Origin: CAMAVH01 sp964628235
Lineage (GTDB): Bacteria; Pseudomonadota; Alphaproteobacteria; SMXQ01
NCBI GenBank assembly: GCA_964628235.1
Contig: CAZVLU010000012.1
Location: 1 to 64,000, forward strand
Direction: 5' to 3'
DNA length: 64,000 nt
The translations under genes were made by a program, and so were the position numbers. The notes under the pieces were generated by a model. The model searched no databases and had not been told where the DNA came from. It saw only the letters and a list, made by a program, of their open reading frames with translations. Of the stretch, positions 41,361 to 50,370 are shown in pieces (position 1 is the first letter of the stretch; the number at the start of each line of letters is the position of its first letter).

Positions 41361-42143
41361 CTAGCCCTCCGCCTGAGCGAGTGAGGGCGCCATAATTCTC
41401 CAGAGTTCCGAAGTCAGTTCGATATATCGTTTGTCGAAACGTAGATTGATAAGACTGCCGCGCGGTTGACCTAGATCGACCGGAATTTCCTGAACGATTG
41501 TTCCAGGCCGCGGCCCAAACACAATACACCGGCTGGCGAGCGCTATAGCCTCGTCGAGGTCGTGTGTTACGAATAGAACCGTCTTCTTGAGATCGGAGCA
41601 TATACGCATGATCTCCGTCTGCATTGTCATCCGCAACTGCGCGTCCAGCGCGCCGAACGGCTCATCCATCAGGAGAGTCTCGGGATCGTACGCAAGGACG
41701 CGAGCAAGCGCGCAGCGTTTGCGCATTCCGCCGGAAAGCTGCGAAGGATAAGATGTTTCGAAGCCAGTAAGACCGACCAGCGCCATCAAACGCTCTACGG
41801 TTTCTCGACGTTGCTTACGGGGCACATCACGAATTTCCAAAGGCACGGCGATGTTCCCAACGACGTCCCGCCAGGGCAGGAGATGATCCTGCTGCGTCAT
41901 ATAACCAACGCGCCTATTGATCTGGCTCACCTCGACGCCGCGATACAAAACAACACCGGTTGTCGGGCGGAATAACCCTGCAATCATGTTCAGCAATGTC
42001 GACTTCCCGCAGCCCGACGGTCCCACCAGGGTTATAAAATCGCCTTCCAGCACCGTGAGATTTATGTCGGTTACGGCGCGAAGCTCGTGCCCCTTGACAG
42101 TAAAGGTCTTTCCAACGTCGCGGAATTCCGCAAGCGGCACCAT
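41361..42143 (-). CDS. ABC transporter ATP-binding protein (SsuB/TauB type)
   Basis: A 260-residue ATPase with Walker A GPSGCGKST, signature LSGGMRKR, Walker B TLLMDEPFGALD and the switch His in FVTHDLDEA. It is the first gene of the importer operon. GGAGGAG sits just before ATG 42143. Only 36 bp separate that codon from the end of IS-B copy 2, so the native promoter appears to be gone; transcription may come from IS-B, whose transposase gene reads in the same direction. Confidence 0.93.
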   Translation of the reverse strand: MVPLAEFRDVGKTFTVKGHELRAVTDINLTVLEGDFITLVGPSGCGKSTLLNMIAGLFRPTTGVVLYRGVEVSQINRRVGYMTQQDHLLPWRDVVGNIAVPLEIRDVPRKQRRETVERLMALVGLTGFETSYPSQLSGGMRKRCALARVLAYDPETLLMDEPFGALDAQLRMTMQTEIMRICSDLKKTVLFVTHDLDEAIALASRCIVFGPRPGTIVQEIPVDLGQPRGSLINLRFDKRYIELTSELWRIMAPSLAQAEG

Positions 42144-42179
42144 ACGATCACTCCTCCGTCTTGAGAGATTTCATCTCTA

Positions 42180-43439
42180 GCAGGCTGTTGAACAAATAGC
42201 CGATTTTCTCGATGTCTGTTGGATTGTCGTACCGTTTTGGCGCCGGTTCGTGGCGCGGCCCGGTCCGCTGAGGTTGTGGTTCATGCGGCAGCCATCAATT
42301 TCGGCAAGCGGATGAGGTTGTAGGCGGCGGCTGCGAGAGTGAAGGCCCATCGGACTTTTGCGAGACCTCGGTACTTTGTCTTTCTGAGACCCGCGATGGT
42401 CTTCATCCAGCCGAAGCCCGCTTCGATGCGTTTTCGGATGCGCTGGCTTGCGACATAGCCGGGATGGCGCGTTGTGCGTCCATCGATGGCCGAACGGCGG
42501 GTCGTGTTGCGGGCAATGTGCGGTGTCACGTTCATCTCACGCAGTTCCATGACGAAGTCGGCGGCGTCGAAGCCCTTGTCGCCGGCCAGCGTGATGGCTC
42601 CCGGCCTGTCGGCGCGCGGCTCGATCATGTCGAGCGCCGCCAGCCGTTCGGCATGACCAGAGACCCGGGTTAGCCGCGCATCGACCAGGAGCCCGTTGCG
42701 GTTCTCCATCAGGGTATGGCCGATGTAGCAAAGCTTCGCCTCCATGCCGGACCCCTTGCGATAGAGCATGGCATCGGGATCGCTGGTCGAGGCGTGGGTC
42801 TGATTGCCGCGTTTCTCGCCACGGAAGTTGACCTCCTCATTACGCCCACCGCTCGCGGGAGGGGCGCGATCCTCGTTCTTTGGCTTGAGGCTCTTCATGC
42901 TGGCCCAGGCTTCCACCAGCGTGCCGTCGACCGAGAAGTGATCCGTCGACAGAAGCTGCCTGACGTTGGGCTGGGTCAGGACCGCCGCCATGAACCTGGC
43001 CGCGACATCACCTTCGAGCAGACGGTCCCGGTTCTTGGAGAACACCGAGTGATCCCACACCGCATCGTCGATGCCCAAGCCAACAAACCAGCGGAACAGC
43101 AGATCGAACCGAAGCCGTTCCATCAGCTGGCGTTCCGAGCGGATCGTGTAAAACGCCTGCAACAGAGATGCCCGCAGCAGCTTCTCCGGCGCGATCGAGG
43201 GCCGTCCCAGTGGCGCGTACATCGCCGCAAAGTCCGCGCTCAGGTCGGACAACGCGGCATTCACTATCTCGCGGATAACGCGAAGGGAGTGATCCTTTGG
43301 CACACGCGTCTCCAGATCGACATACGAAAACAGCGTTCCTGAGCGTTCGTCCGTCCCGCGCATCACCCATCCCCAGACGCAATTGCTCGTCGAAGGAATC
43401 ACCAAACGACCAAATCCGCCAGGGATTTCAATAACCTGC
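42180..43439 (-). mobile_element. IS5-superfamily element IS-B, copy 2
   Basis: A 1260-bp copy of the element at 38256-39514, same orientation, with the same ends (GCAGGCTGTTGAA and the complement of GCAGGTTATTGAA). The left flank is TA but the right flank is CA (43440-43441), so there is no target duplication. A deletion at the right side or recombination between copies has probably occurred. The two copies bracket the ABC importer operon. Confidence 0.85.
42281..43363 (-). CDS. IS5-superfamily transposase of IS-B, copy 2
   Basis: A 360-residue transposase with the same amino acid sequence as copy 1 over its full length, with DDE residues in SVDGTLVEA, LAGDKGFDA and RIEAGFGWM. The frame stays open beyond the IS end on the upstream side, but ATG 43363 is the natural start as in copy 1. 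Its identity to copy 1 implies a recent duplication or gene conversion. Confidence 0.9.
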   Translation of the reverse strand: MRGTDERSGTLFSYVDLETRVPKDHSLRVIREIVNAALSDLSADFAAMYAPLGRPSIAPEKLLRASLLQAFYTIRSERQLMERLRFDLLFRWFVGLGIDDAVWDHSVFSKNRDRLLEGDVAARFMAAVLTQPNVRQLLSTDHFSVDGTLVEAWASMKSLKPKNEDRAPPASGGRNEEVNFRGEKRGNQTHASTSDPDAMLYRKGSGMEAKLCYIGHTLMENRNGLLVDARLTRVSGHAERLAALDMIEPRADRPGAITLAGDKGFDAADFVMELREMNVTPHIARNTTRRSAIDGRTTRHPGYVASQRIRKRIEAGFGWMKTIAGLRKTKYRGLAKVRWAFTLAAAAYNLIRLPKLMAAA

Positions 43440-43890
43440 CAAAGGATTTCAATCATACCAAGTGCGCAAAGTAACGTAGTATGACGACCGCATCAATAAC
43501 AACGGAACCGGGCAGCGCCACCGATCAATGGCGCGAATCGTCGCTGACGCATGACGAAGGCACCGCGAGCCTGTCGCTGCGGCGACACGGCCCGCCGGAG
43601 AAGCGCTGGCAGATGGATGGCCGAAGATATATTGCACTGCGGCAAGCTGGAGCGTCCGCCAACTCCTCAAAATTAAGTGCGGAACCCGTCCGAATGCGGC
43701 GCTGCGGGATTTAGGCGGTCTTGAACATGCGCATTTACTTCGCGTCAGCTATGAATCGCTTGGATGATTATCATGCGCACTGTCGATTTGTGCAATTGTC
43801 AGACTTCGCCACTATCGGCCCCCCAATGGTGCCGGGCGCGCAGCGCGATAAAGCGCAGGACCTAAACATCGTCAGTGGAGTTTCACAGTT
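43440..43890. other. Non-coding or degraded stretch between IS-B and the bicupin gene
   Basis: About 450 bp with no recognisable gene. Short open frames on both strands do not resemble known families. The last 30 bp (GTCAGTGGAG before ATG 43891) hold the ribosome site of the bicupin gene. It may include the remains of whatever was cut when IS-B copy 2 lost its right flank. Confidence 0.4.
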
Positions 43891-45039
43891 ATGGATACAC
43901 TCTCACCCAAAGCGAAATTCACAGGTGTGCCAGGCTACACGGATAAGCGCACGACCTTTGAGCGCTGGGTGGAAGACACACTTCAACTCGATCGGCATAC
44001 CGGATATTTCGCCGGACCCCTCGGTACAATGCCGCTCAAGCCTTGGAAAGACCGGGGTTTCGACGCCGCCTTCGTTGATACGGTTGGTGCGGAATCGCTT
44101 GCCGGCATGTATGTCGCGGAAATAGCACCCGGCAAGAGCAGCGTGAAAACGCGCCAGCTATACGATGAGTTTATTTACATCATGTCAGGCACCGGGTCTG
44201 TGACCATTGTCCATAATGGCGTCCCGAAATCGTTTGAATGGGGACCGCGCAGTCTGTTTGCCATTCCAATGAATGCACCGTTCCAGATTCACAATGGTTC
44301 CGGCGTTGATCCGGTGCGGTTCATCAGTGTTAATACCTTGCCGATGATCTACGGTATGTTCCGCGATACAAATTTTATTTACGGCGGAACGGATTGGAAT
44401 TTTAGCCGCATTCCGGATGACGGTGAGATCACGGACTCGGTTCTTTACGAACCGGATGTCAATCATGAGCGGACCGCCGTCAATCTCTACGAGACCCTAT
44501 TCATTCCAGACATTCTCGCGCTTGGCCGGTCGACGTTCGCTGAGCGTGGCGAAGGCGCGGCTTGCGTTTATATGGAAATGGCCAACAGCGTCATTTCAGC
44601 GCATGTCTGCGAAGTGCCGGCCAATAAATTCTTCTGGCCCCATCGCCATGGTCCTTCGGGTTACGTATTCACCATCGAAGGGACCGGTTATTCGATGATG
44701 TGGTCGGATCAAGGTGACATGCAACGCTTTGAGTGGCCACAAAATGACGTCGGCCTTCTGGTGCCGCCGAACATGTGGTGGCACGGACATTTCGCGGTTG
44801 GCAAGCGCAATGCGGTACAGCTGGCCATTAAGCTTATGAGCCGAATCAACTCGATCAGTCATCTTTACGACAAGGTCCATAAGCCTGTTTCGGAAGGTGG
44901 CGCAGTCTTGCGTTTTGAAGATCTTGGCGAAGAGGTGCGGCGTCAAGTGTGGCAGCCGTTCGTCGAAGCCGCGCGCAAAGAAGGCTATGAAGTAAAGCCA
45001 CCCGCGCCACAGAAAAAAACACCTGCCAGCGTCAGTTAA
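43891..45039 (+). CDS. Bicupin domain protein
   Basis: A 382-residue protein with two cupin modules. The N-terminal one, around residues 85-150 (YDEFIYIMSGTGSVTI), lacks an obvious His pair. The C-terminal one, around 235-310, has metal-ligand His in FFWPHRHGPSGYVFTIEGTG and WWHGHFAVG. The layout resembles gentisate/1-hydroxy-2-naphthoate-type ring-cleavage dioxygenases and also proteins annotated as ethanolamine ammonia-lyase activating. It heads a unit with a Bug protein, extradiol dioxygenase and hydratase-aldolase, so a catabolic role is likely. Ring cleavage is possible but unproved. Confidence 0.75.
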   Translation: MDTLSPKAKFTGVPGYTDKRTTFERWVEDTLQLDRHTGYFAGPLGTMPLKPWKDRGFDAAFVDTVGAESLAGMYVAEIAPGKSSVKTRQLYDEFIYIMSGTGSVTIVHNGVPKSFEWGPRSLFAIPMNAPFQIHNGSGVDPVRFISVNTLPMIYGMFRDTNFIYGGTDWNFSRIPDDGEITDSVLYEPDVNHERTAVNLYETLFIPDILALGRSTFAERGEGAACVYMEMANSVISAHVCEVPANKFFWPHRHGPSGYVFTIEGTGYSMMWSDQGDMQRFEWPQNDVGLLVPPNMWWHGHFAVGKRNAVQLAIKLMSRINSISHLYDKVHKPVSEGGAVLRFEDLGEEVRRQVWQPFVEAARKEGYEVKPPAPQKKTPASVS

Positions 45040-45117
45040 AGCAAAGAGCGCACAAAGAAGCCTACGTTCTAGCCGCGTAATCGCGCGAGAAAACAGTAGG
45101 CGACAAGGAGGCTATGA

Positions 45118-46152
45118 ATGAACCATCTCAAACAATTGCTTTGCATTTTTGCGGCCATGTGCTTTTACGGCACAGCTGCCCAAGCACAGGATAACGCGAA
45201 AGAGTTTTACAAAGGGAAAACGATCAACTTTTACATCGGTTGGGCAGCCGGCAGTGGCTACGATAGTTACAGCCGGCTTGCAGCGCGCCATCTAGGCAAT
45301 TACATTCCCGGCGCACCCAATATTATTCCGCTCAATCAGCCGGGCGGTGGCAGTATTTCTCTAGCCAACAGGCTTTATAACGGCCTGCCGAAAGATGGAA
45401 CCGCCATCGGGATGGTCGGTAACAGCCTTTATCTTCAGCAATTCCTCGGTGAACCGAATATTCAGTTCGACGCCGCGAAATTCACCTGGATTGGGCGCCA
45501 GGCCGATCTGCCGCTATTGTTGATGTCATGGCACAACTCGCCGGCAATGGAGCCGAGCGATGTTTTCACAAAATCCTACAACATCGGTGTACCTGGCGCT
45601 GGGTCGTCCGCCAATCTGACGCTCTCGTTCATCAAGGAACTAGTGGGTGCCAAGTACTCCATTATTCTTGGCTACCAGAATGGCAACGAGACCCGCCTTG
45701 CGATGGAACGCGGGGAGGTTGATGCGACGGCGAGTATCGATTGGAGCATCTTCCAACAGGCCAATGCCGATTTGCTGCGCGACAAAAAGGTCAATCTGCT
45801 CGCCGTCCTTGGTCTTAACCGATTGCCGGAAATCCCAGATGTGCCGTTGTTGAGCGAATTGGGCAAGAATGAAGATGACCGCAAACTCATTGACGTGTTC
45901 ATGCTGCCGGCCGATGTGGGGCGCGCGATCATTGCGCCGCCTGGTCTGCCAGCCGACCGCACCAAAATCCTTCGCGATGCATTCGACGGCATGTCCAAGG
46001 ACGAGAAGTATTTCGCCGAAGCAAAGAAGCAGAGCATGATGGTCAACGCTCTCTCCGGCGGAGAGCTTCAGAGGCTCATGGAGCAAGTGCAAGATATCTC
46101 GCCAGCCCTCGCAGAGAAAGCGCGATCTCTTGCTGCCGCGACGAAGAAATGA
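45118..46152 (+). CDS. Bug/TctC-family solute-binding protein (3 of 5)
   Basis: A 344-residue Bug protein with a signal peptide cut after about GTAAQAQ. Core motifs: KTINFYIGWAAGSGYDSYSR, PLNQPGGGSISLA and PKDGTAIGMVG. The stretch usually reading IVQNMPGAG is here IIPLNQPGGG, so ligand contacts may differ from those of the other four copies. AGGAGG precedes the start. It lies 78 bp after the bicupin gene and 45 bp before the extradiol dioxygenase gene. No membrane components are nearby. Confidence 0.9.
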   Translation: MNHLKQLLCIFAAMCFYGTAAQAQDNAKEFYKGKTINFYIGWAAGSGYDSYSRLAARHLGNYIPGAPNIIPLNQPGGGSISLANRLYNGLPKDGTAIGMVGNSLYLQQFLGEPNIQFDAAKFTWIGRQADLPLLLMSWHNSPAMEPSDVFTKSYNIGVPGAGSSANLTLSFIKELVGAKYSIILGYQNGNETRLAMERGEVDATASIDWSIFQQANADLLRDKKVNLLAVLGLNRLPEIPDVPLLSELGKNEDDRKLIDVFMLPADVGRAIIAPPGLPADRTKILRDAFDGMSKDEKYFAEAKKQSMMVNALSGGELQRLMEQVQDISPALAEKARSLAAATKK

Positions 46153-46197
46153 ATGTGACCTAAGTGGTTTGCAAGAACAGTCTCCCCTGAGGATTTC

Positions 46198-47052
46198 ATG
46201 GCCCGAGTCGTTCGATTAGATCACATCGCTCTGCAGGTTGCTTCGCTCGAGGTCGTGCGCGACTTCTATGAGAGGCTTTGGGGTATGCACTCTGAACGGG
46301 GGCCGCAGGGCCACTTCTATCTATCCTGTCCAGCGCAGAGTTACGCTGAGCTCGTGCTGCAGCCGGGAGAGACGAGCACACTCGCATATCTCTCCTTCGC
46401 GGTTGCCCGTAGAGATGATGTGGATGAGTTTGCAAAGTTGGCGCCGCAGCAGGGTTACGTCGTCACCCATCAGCCGACTAACTTTTCGGCGCCTGCGCAA
46501 GGCCGTAGTATGGTCCTTCATGATCCCGACGGGAACAACGTTATCATCGCCTGGTATGCAGTGCCTCGACTGCGGGCCACAGGAGACCAGTCACCCAGTC
46601 ATCTCGGACACGTTGTGTTGTGGACGCCAGACCCCGGGCGGATGGAAGCGTTCTACGGATGGCTCGGGTTCCAAGTGAGTGATCGCACGGTGCGCGGCAT
46701 GTCGTTCCTACGGTGTAATGGCGACCACCATACCTTGGCCCTGGTCAAAGGCAATCGCACAGGGCTGCAGCACATCGCGTTTGACGGCCATGATCTTGAC
46801 CATGTCATGCAGACCTACGGGAAACTGAAAGCGGCCGGAGTGCCCTGCATATGGGGGCCGGGGCGACACGGTCCCGGCTCGAACATATTCACCTACTACA
46901 AAGATCCCGCTGGCAATGTGATCGAACTGTATTCGGATCTTGAGCAGGTCGAAGAGAGCGATGCGCCAATCACGGAAAAATTCTGGGGTCCCGAACATAA
47001 AGGCGATGTTTGGGGCAGCGCCGGCCCCGTCCCCCCTGAGTTCATGAGCTAA
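46198..47052 (+). CDS. VOC-family extradiol dioxygenase-like protein (second copy)
   Basis: A 284-residue two-module VOC protein, paralogue of 21516-22400. Putative iron ligands are His in LGHVVLWTP (near 139), His in GLQHIAFDGH (near 190) and Glu in NVIELYSDLE (near 244). It carries the same GRHGPGSNIFTYYKDPAGN and WGPEHKGDVWG segments as the first copy. Directly followed by a NahE-like hydratase-aldolase, it fits the extradiol cleavage step (NahC-like) of a bicyclic or biaryl pathway. No NahD-type isomerase gene is nearby. Confidence 0.85.
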   Translation: MARVVRLDHIALQVASLEVVRDFYERLWGMHSERGPQGHFYLSCPAQSYAELVLQPGETSTLAYLSFAVARRDDVDEFAKLAPQQGYVVTHQPTNFSAPAQGRSMVLHDPDGNNVIIAWYAVPRLRATGDQSPSHLGHVVLWTPDPGRMEAFYGWLGFQVSDRTVRGMSFLRCNGDHHTLALVKGNRTGLQHIAFDGHDLDHVMQTYGKLKAAGVPCIWGPGRHGPGSNIFTYYKDPAGNVIELYSDLEQVEESDAPITEKFWGPEHKGDVWGSAGPVPPEFMS

Positions 47053-47080
47053 TTTTCTTTCGCTGTAAGGATCGCAGAGC

Positions 47081-48058
47081 ATGTTGAGCGCTGATGATAT
47101 TCAAGGTTTATACGGAATCATTCCTACTCCCGCTCTAGAAGGGGCGCAGGCCGCAGATGCCGACAACACGGTCAATCTTCCTGAAACCGAGCGGCTGGTA
47201 AATAAGCTCATTGCAGACGGGGTGAGTGGCTTGATCGTTTTGGGCACCACAGGTGAATGCCCGACATTATCACGCAATGATTATGAAAGCTTTGTCAGTT
47301 GTGTTCTGGAGACGGTCGGCAAACGCATCCCGACCTTCGTGGGCGCAACAGCGCTCGGGACCCATGAGGTCGTGTCGCGGCTGCGGTTTGCCCAAGACCT
47401 TGGCGCCAGCGGGTCTCTTCTGGGCCTGCCGATGTGGCAACCGCTCACGCAGGACATGGCGATCAGGTTCTATCAAACCATTTCAGAAGTGTTTCCCGAC
47501 CTAGCGCTCATGGTCTACGCCAACATGCGGGCGTTCCGATTTGACTTCACGCCGGAGTTCTGGGGCGCGGCGCTGAAAGTGGCGCCGACAATAGTTGCGG
47601 CAAAATGTTCCAATGCGCGGGGCTTGGCCGAAGCACTTCGGCAGACGTCTCAAAAGGTCAACTTCATGCCGAGCGATATGGTCGTGCATGAGTTCTTCCG
47701 CATCTCACCCGAGACGACGATGGCGTGTTGGGCGACAGCGGCTGGCATGGGGCCGGCACCGTCGCTTGAGATCATGAAAGCCCTTCAGCAAAAAAATATG
47801 CAGGCCATCGATGACTGGGCAAATAAAATTAGCTGGGCCAATGACCCAATTCTCGAAATCGTCAAGAATCCGGAAGTCTTCGCGTCCTATAATATTCAAA
47901 TCGAAAAAGTGCGGATCAGTGAAGCCGGGTACTGTGCGCCTGGCCCAATCCGCCCGCCATATGACGTTATTCCGCCAGAATACGAATCGCTCGCGCGTGA
48001 GTGCGGGCGGCGATGGGCGATCTTATGCCACCACTTGGCGACCGCGAAAAGCGTTTAA
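47081..48058 (+). CDS. Hydratase-aldolase of the DapA superfamily (NahE/PhdJ-like)
   Basis: A 325-residue Schiff-base aldolase of the dihydrodipicolinate synthase superfamily. Family signs are GLYGIIPTPA, the binding motif LGTTGECPTLS, LPMWQPLTQDMAIRFYQTIS, the Tyr in LMVYANMRAFRFDFTPEFW and the catalytic Lys in TIVAAKCSN (near residue 183). These details match trans-o-hydroxybenzylidenepyruvate hydratase-aldolases, which release pyruvate and an aromatic aldehyde after extradiol cleavage, better than DapA. It lies next to the extradiol dioxygenase as in naphthalene-type operons. The pyruvate product is expected; the aldehyde cannot be named. Confidence 0.82.
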   Translation: MLSADDIQGLYGIIPTPALEGAQAADADNTVNLPETERLVNKLIADGVSGLIVLGTTGECPTLSRNDYESFVSCVLETVGKRIPTFVGATALGTHEVVSRLRFAQDLGASGSLLGLPMWQPLTQDMAIRFYQTISEVFPDLALMVYANMRAFRFDFTPEFWGAALKVAPTIVAAKCSNARGLAEALRQTSQKVNFMPSDMVVHEFFRISPETTMACWATAAGMGPAPSLEIMKALQQKNMQAIDDWANKISWANDPILEIVKNPEVFASYNIQIEKVRISEAGYCAPGPIRPPYDVIPPEYESLARECGRRWAILCHHLATAKSV

Positions 48059-48093
48059 GCCCGCATCCCCCATCGCAAGCAAGAAATGATCAC

Positions 48094-48528
48094 ATGCCAC
48101 CCTCAATGAGTTTTGAAACATCGCGCGAAATCGAAAATCTGATCCTCGATCATGCCTGGCTGGTCGATCACGGTGCGGCGCATCGTCTCCACGAGCTATA
48201 TACGGACGATGGGAAAATCATCGGCATTGGCGAGGACCGCGTGGGCCGCGCAGCGATCATGGCGTATGGCGAAGCTAGAGCCAAAATGACCAAGCGGGTG
48301 ACCAGTCATCTTTGCAGCAACATTCGTTTGACACAAGTGAACTCCAATACGGTGCGCGGCCACGTCCTCGTCACGCTGTTCCGCTACGACGGGGATGTCA
48401 TTGGAGAGGCTTTGCCGATTGCGGTCGGTGAATGGACCGATTGCTTCACCCGGAATTTGGCCGGAACCTGGAAGTTTTCTGAACGGAAGCTTCGCATAGT
48501 CTTCGAGTCGGCGGCCCACAAAGAGTAA
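48094..48528 (+). CDS. NTF2/SnoaL-like protein (intact copy)
   Basis: A 144-residue cone-shaped NTF2-like protein beginning MPPSMSFETSREIENL, with LDHAWLVDHGAAHRLHELYT (HAWxVDH) near the N-terminus and KFSERKLRIVFES near the C-terminus. It is a clear paralogue of the frameshifted gene at 19975-20422, which is also in an extradiol-dioxygenase operon. A start 12 bp further on (MSFETS) is possible. The family includes small isomerases, dehydratases and oxygenase small subunits. A conserved Asp/His (VDH) suggests a catalytic pocket, but the reaction is unknown. It ends 17 bp from the convergent LysR gene. Confidence 0.8.
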   Translation: MPPSMSFETSREIENLILDHAWLVDHGAAHRLHELYTDDGKIIGIGEDRVGRAAIMAYGEARAKMTKRVTSHLCSNIRLTQVNSNTVRGHVLVTLFRYDGDVIGEALPIAVGEWTDCFTRNLAGTWKFSERKLRIVFESAAHKE

Positions 48529-48545
48529 CTACGCATCGCCGAATT

Positions 48546-49457
48546 TTATTCGTCCATCGCCTTACACTGCTCGATTAGACAGGTGCGCAACCAACGGTGA
48601 CCGGCATCACGATTGGCGCTGTACGACCAGTAAGCATCGATATTCATTTTCTCGGTCGGAAAGGGCGGCTTAAAAATGCGAAGCGGGGCCATCTTCTGAA
48701 AATAAGTCGCGAGGCGCCTGGGGATTAAAGAGATTCTCTGGCTGTTCGCTACCAAGAATGGCAACAGCAGAAAGCTCGTTACAGTGACCGCATCATCGGC
48801 CTCGACCTTGTTGCGACTTTCCTGCATATCGGCAAAGGTCATGCGATTGATGTTCTCGAGTTTAACCCGTACGTGCCGAAGCGATTGGTAAGTGTCTAAA
48901 TCCAGTTCATCGCCGATGGCACGGTTCATTTTTCCGGCGATCACAACGAGCCCATCTTCGAAAAGTGGCTCACAACAAAGGTCAGATTCTGCGAATGTTC
49001 CTCGGACCACGATCGCAAGATCCAAGCGGTTTGATCTCAGCTTCGCAGCCTTCTCGTCAGTGTCCCAGGTGACCTGAACACTGACACTTGGTGCCACATT
49101 CTCAAGTTCGCCGAGTAAGCGAGGAATTAACAAAAAGGCCATGTGATCGCCGGTGCCAATGCGAAACCGTCTAGAGGATGTCGTGAAATCAAATGTCGAT
49201 TCACCCAGCAAATTGTCGATCAATCCAAGAATTTCGCTGAGCGGTTCGGCCAAAGCCTGTGCGTGATAGGTGAGCATCATTTCACGTCCCGATTGGACGA
49301 GAAGCTGATCGGATAATTGCGCACGAAGACGATTTAAAGAATGGCTCATTGCGGACTGACTGATACCCATTTCTTGCCCAGCCTTGGTTAGGTTGCGGTG
49401 CCGCAAGAGCGCATCAAGGATAGGTAAAAGGTTGAGATCATATCGGCGCAGGCTCAT
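48546..49457 (-). CDS. LysR-family regulator (NodD/NahR-like)
   Basis: A 303-residue LysR protein of the subgroup containing NodD, NahR and PcpR, which often responds to aromatic compounds. The N-terminus is typical (MSLRRYDLNLLPILDALLRH), the helix-turn-helix is NLTKAGQEMGISQSAMSHSL and the effector domain begins near residue 90. It is divergent from the SDR/Rieske dioxygenase operon and convergent with the NTF2 gene. It most likely controls one or both halves of this cluster. A candidate T-N11-A site lies between it and the SDR gene. Confidence 0.92.
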   Translation of the reverse strand: MSLRRYDLNLLPILDALLRHRNLTKAGQEMGISQSAMSHSLNRLRAQLSDQLLVQSGREMMLTYHAQALAEPLSEILGLIDNLLGESTFDFTTSSRRFRIGTGDHMAFLLIPRLLGELENVAPSVSVQVTWDTDEKAAKLRSNRLDLAIVVRGTFAESDLCCEPLFEDGLVVIAGKMNRAIGDELDLDTYQSLRHVRVKLENINRMTFADMQESRNKVEADDAVTVTSFLLLPFLVANSQRISLIPRRLATYFQKMAPLRIFKPPFPTEKMNIDAYWSYSANRDAGHRWLRTCLIEQCKAMDE

Positions 49458-49500
49458 CGAACATCTCCAGCAGGGCGGCCATTGATGGCAAGTATGAAAG

Positions 49501-49520
49501 CTATCGATTTTGCGGAATAG
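49501..49520. promoter_or_regulatory. Candidate LysR box
   Basis: CTAT (49501-49504) and ATAG (49517-49520) are inverted arms containing a T-N11-A (49504 and 49516) in the divergent LysR-SDR region. Symmetry is limited to four bases, so this is tentative. Confidence 0.3.
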
Positions 49521-49569
49521 TGCAACGCTCCTAGCCTATACCCCAGAACATTCGCAATGGGACTTACAA

Positions 49570-50361
49570 GTGGTGGGTAATCGAAAACTAGAAGGTAAGG
49601 TCGCACTGATTACGGCGGGGGGGGCCGGCATCGGGCGAAGTATTGCGCTCGAATGGATGAAGCGTGGCGGCCGCGTCATGATCACAGACGTTAAGGAGCA
49701 AGCAGCCCAGTCCGTCGCTGGTGAATTGGCAGACGCTAAAGACCGCGTGCATGCCGCAGTTCTTGACGTGCAAAATCTGGAGCAGATACGGACTGCCGTC
49801 ACGAAGACCATTAAAATATTTGGCGGCATCGACGTTTTATTCAACGTCGCTGGCGTCAATGCGCCAAAGACTATCGAAGAAACCGAGGATGACGAGTGGC
49901 TCTCACTAATCGAGATTAATCTTACATCCGTCTACCGCTGTTCCAAAGCTGTCATTCCCGAGATGCGCAAGCGTGGCGGCGGGGCAATTGTCAACGTTGC
50001 GTCCGTCGCAGGTATCATCGGTGAAAAGCGCTGTGCGGCTTACAGTGCTAGCAAGGGCGGGGTCGTCCTTCTCACCAGAAATATGGCGATGGATTTTGCA
50101 AAGGATCACATCCGCGTCAATGCCTTATGTCCGGCAGGAACGCTCTCGCCGCGCATTCAGGAATACATGCGTGGCCACGAAGACCTGGAGGCGGAGAGCT
50201 TGGCTATGCGGCCGCTCAATCGCTACGCGGATCCCGATGAAATCGCGCAGCCGGCGGTCTTTCTTGCATCAGACGAGGCCTCCTACATCACAGGCACATC
50301 GTTGATTGTCGACGGTGGATTACTAGCGGGATTTCGTGTGCCAGTCTTTGAAAGAATGTAG
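49570..50361 (+). CDS. Short-chain dehydrogenase, probable dihydrodiol dehydrogenase
   Basis: A roughly 263-residue SDR. The cofactor motif is TAGGAGIGR, with NVAG near residue 85. The catalytic Ser is in IVNVASVAGIIG and Tyr/Lys in YSASKGGV; the C-terminal TGTSLIVDGGLL is typical. Asp after beta-2 (MITDVKE) suggests NAD. No ATG exists in the right place; GTG 49570 or 49573 is the likely start, and the frame is open to a TTG at 49510. The stop is 9 bp before the Rieske alpha gene, so oxidation of the dioxygenase's cis-dihydrodiol is the natural guess. Confidence 0.85.
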   Translation: MVGNRKLEGKVALITAGGAGIGRSIALEWMKRGGRVMITDVKEQAAQSVAGELADAKDRVHAAVLDVQNLEQIRTAVTKTIKIFGGIDVLFNVAGVNAPKTIEETEDDEWLSLIEINLTSVYRCSKAVIPEMRKRGGGAIVNVASVAGIIGEKRCAAYSASKGGVVLLTRNMAMDFAKDHIRVNALCPAGTLSPRIQEYMRGHEDLEAESLAMRPLNRYADPDEIAQPAVFLASDEASYITGTSLIVDGGLLAGFRVPVFERM

Positions 50362-50370
50362 AGGTATCAG

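Noticed and set aside
38256..43439. A simple active composite transposon made of the two IS-B copies
   Set aside because: The outer flanks do not match (TA on the left, CA on the right), so there is no target duplication for the whole unit. Bracketing is real but transposition as a unit is not supported.
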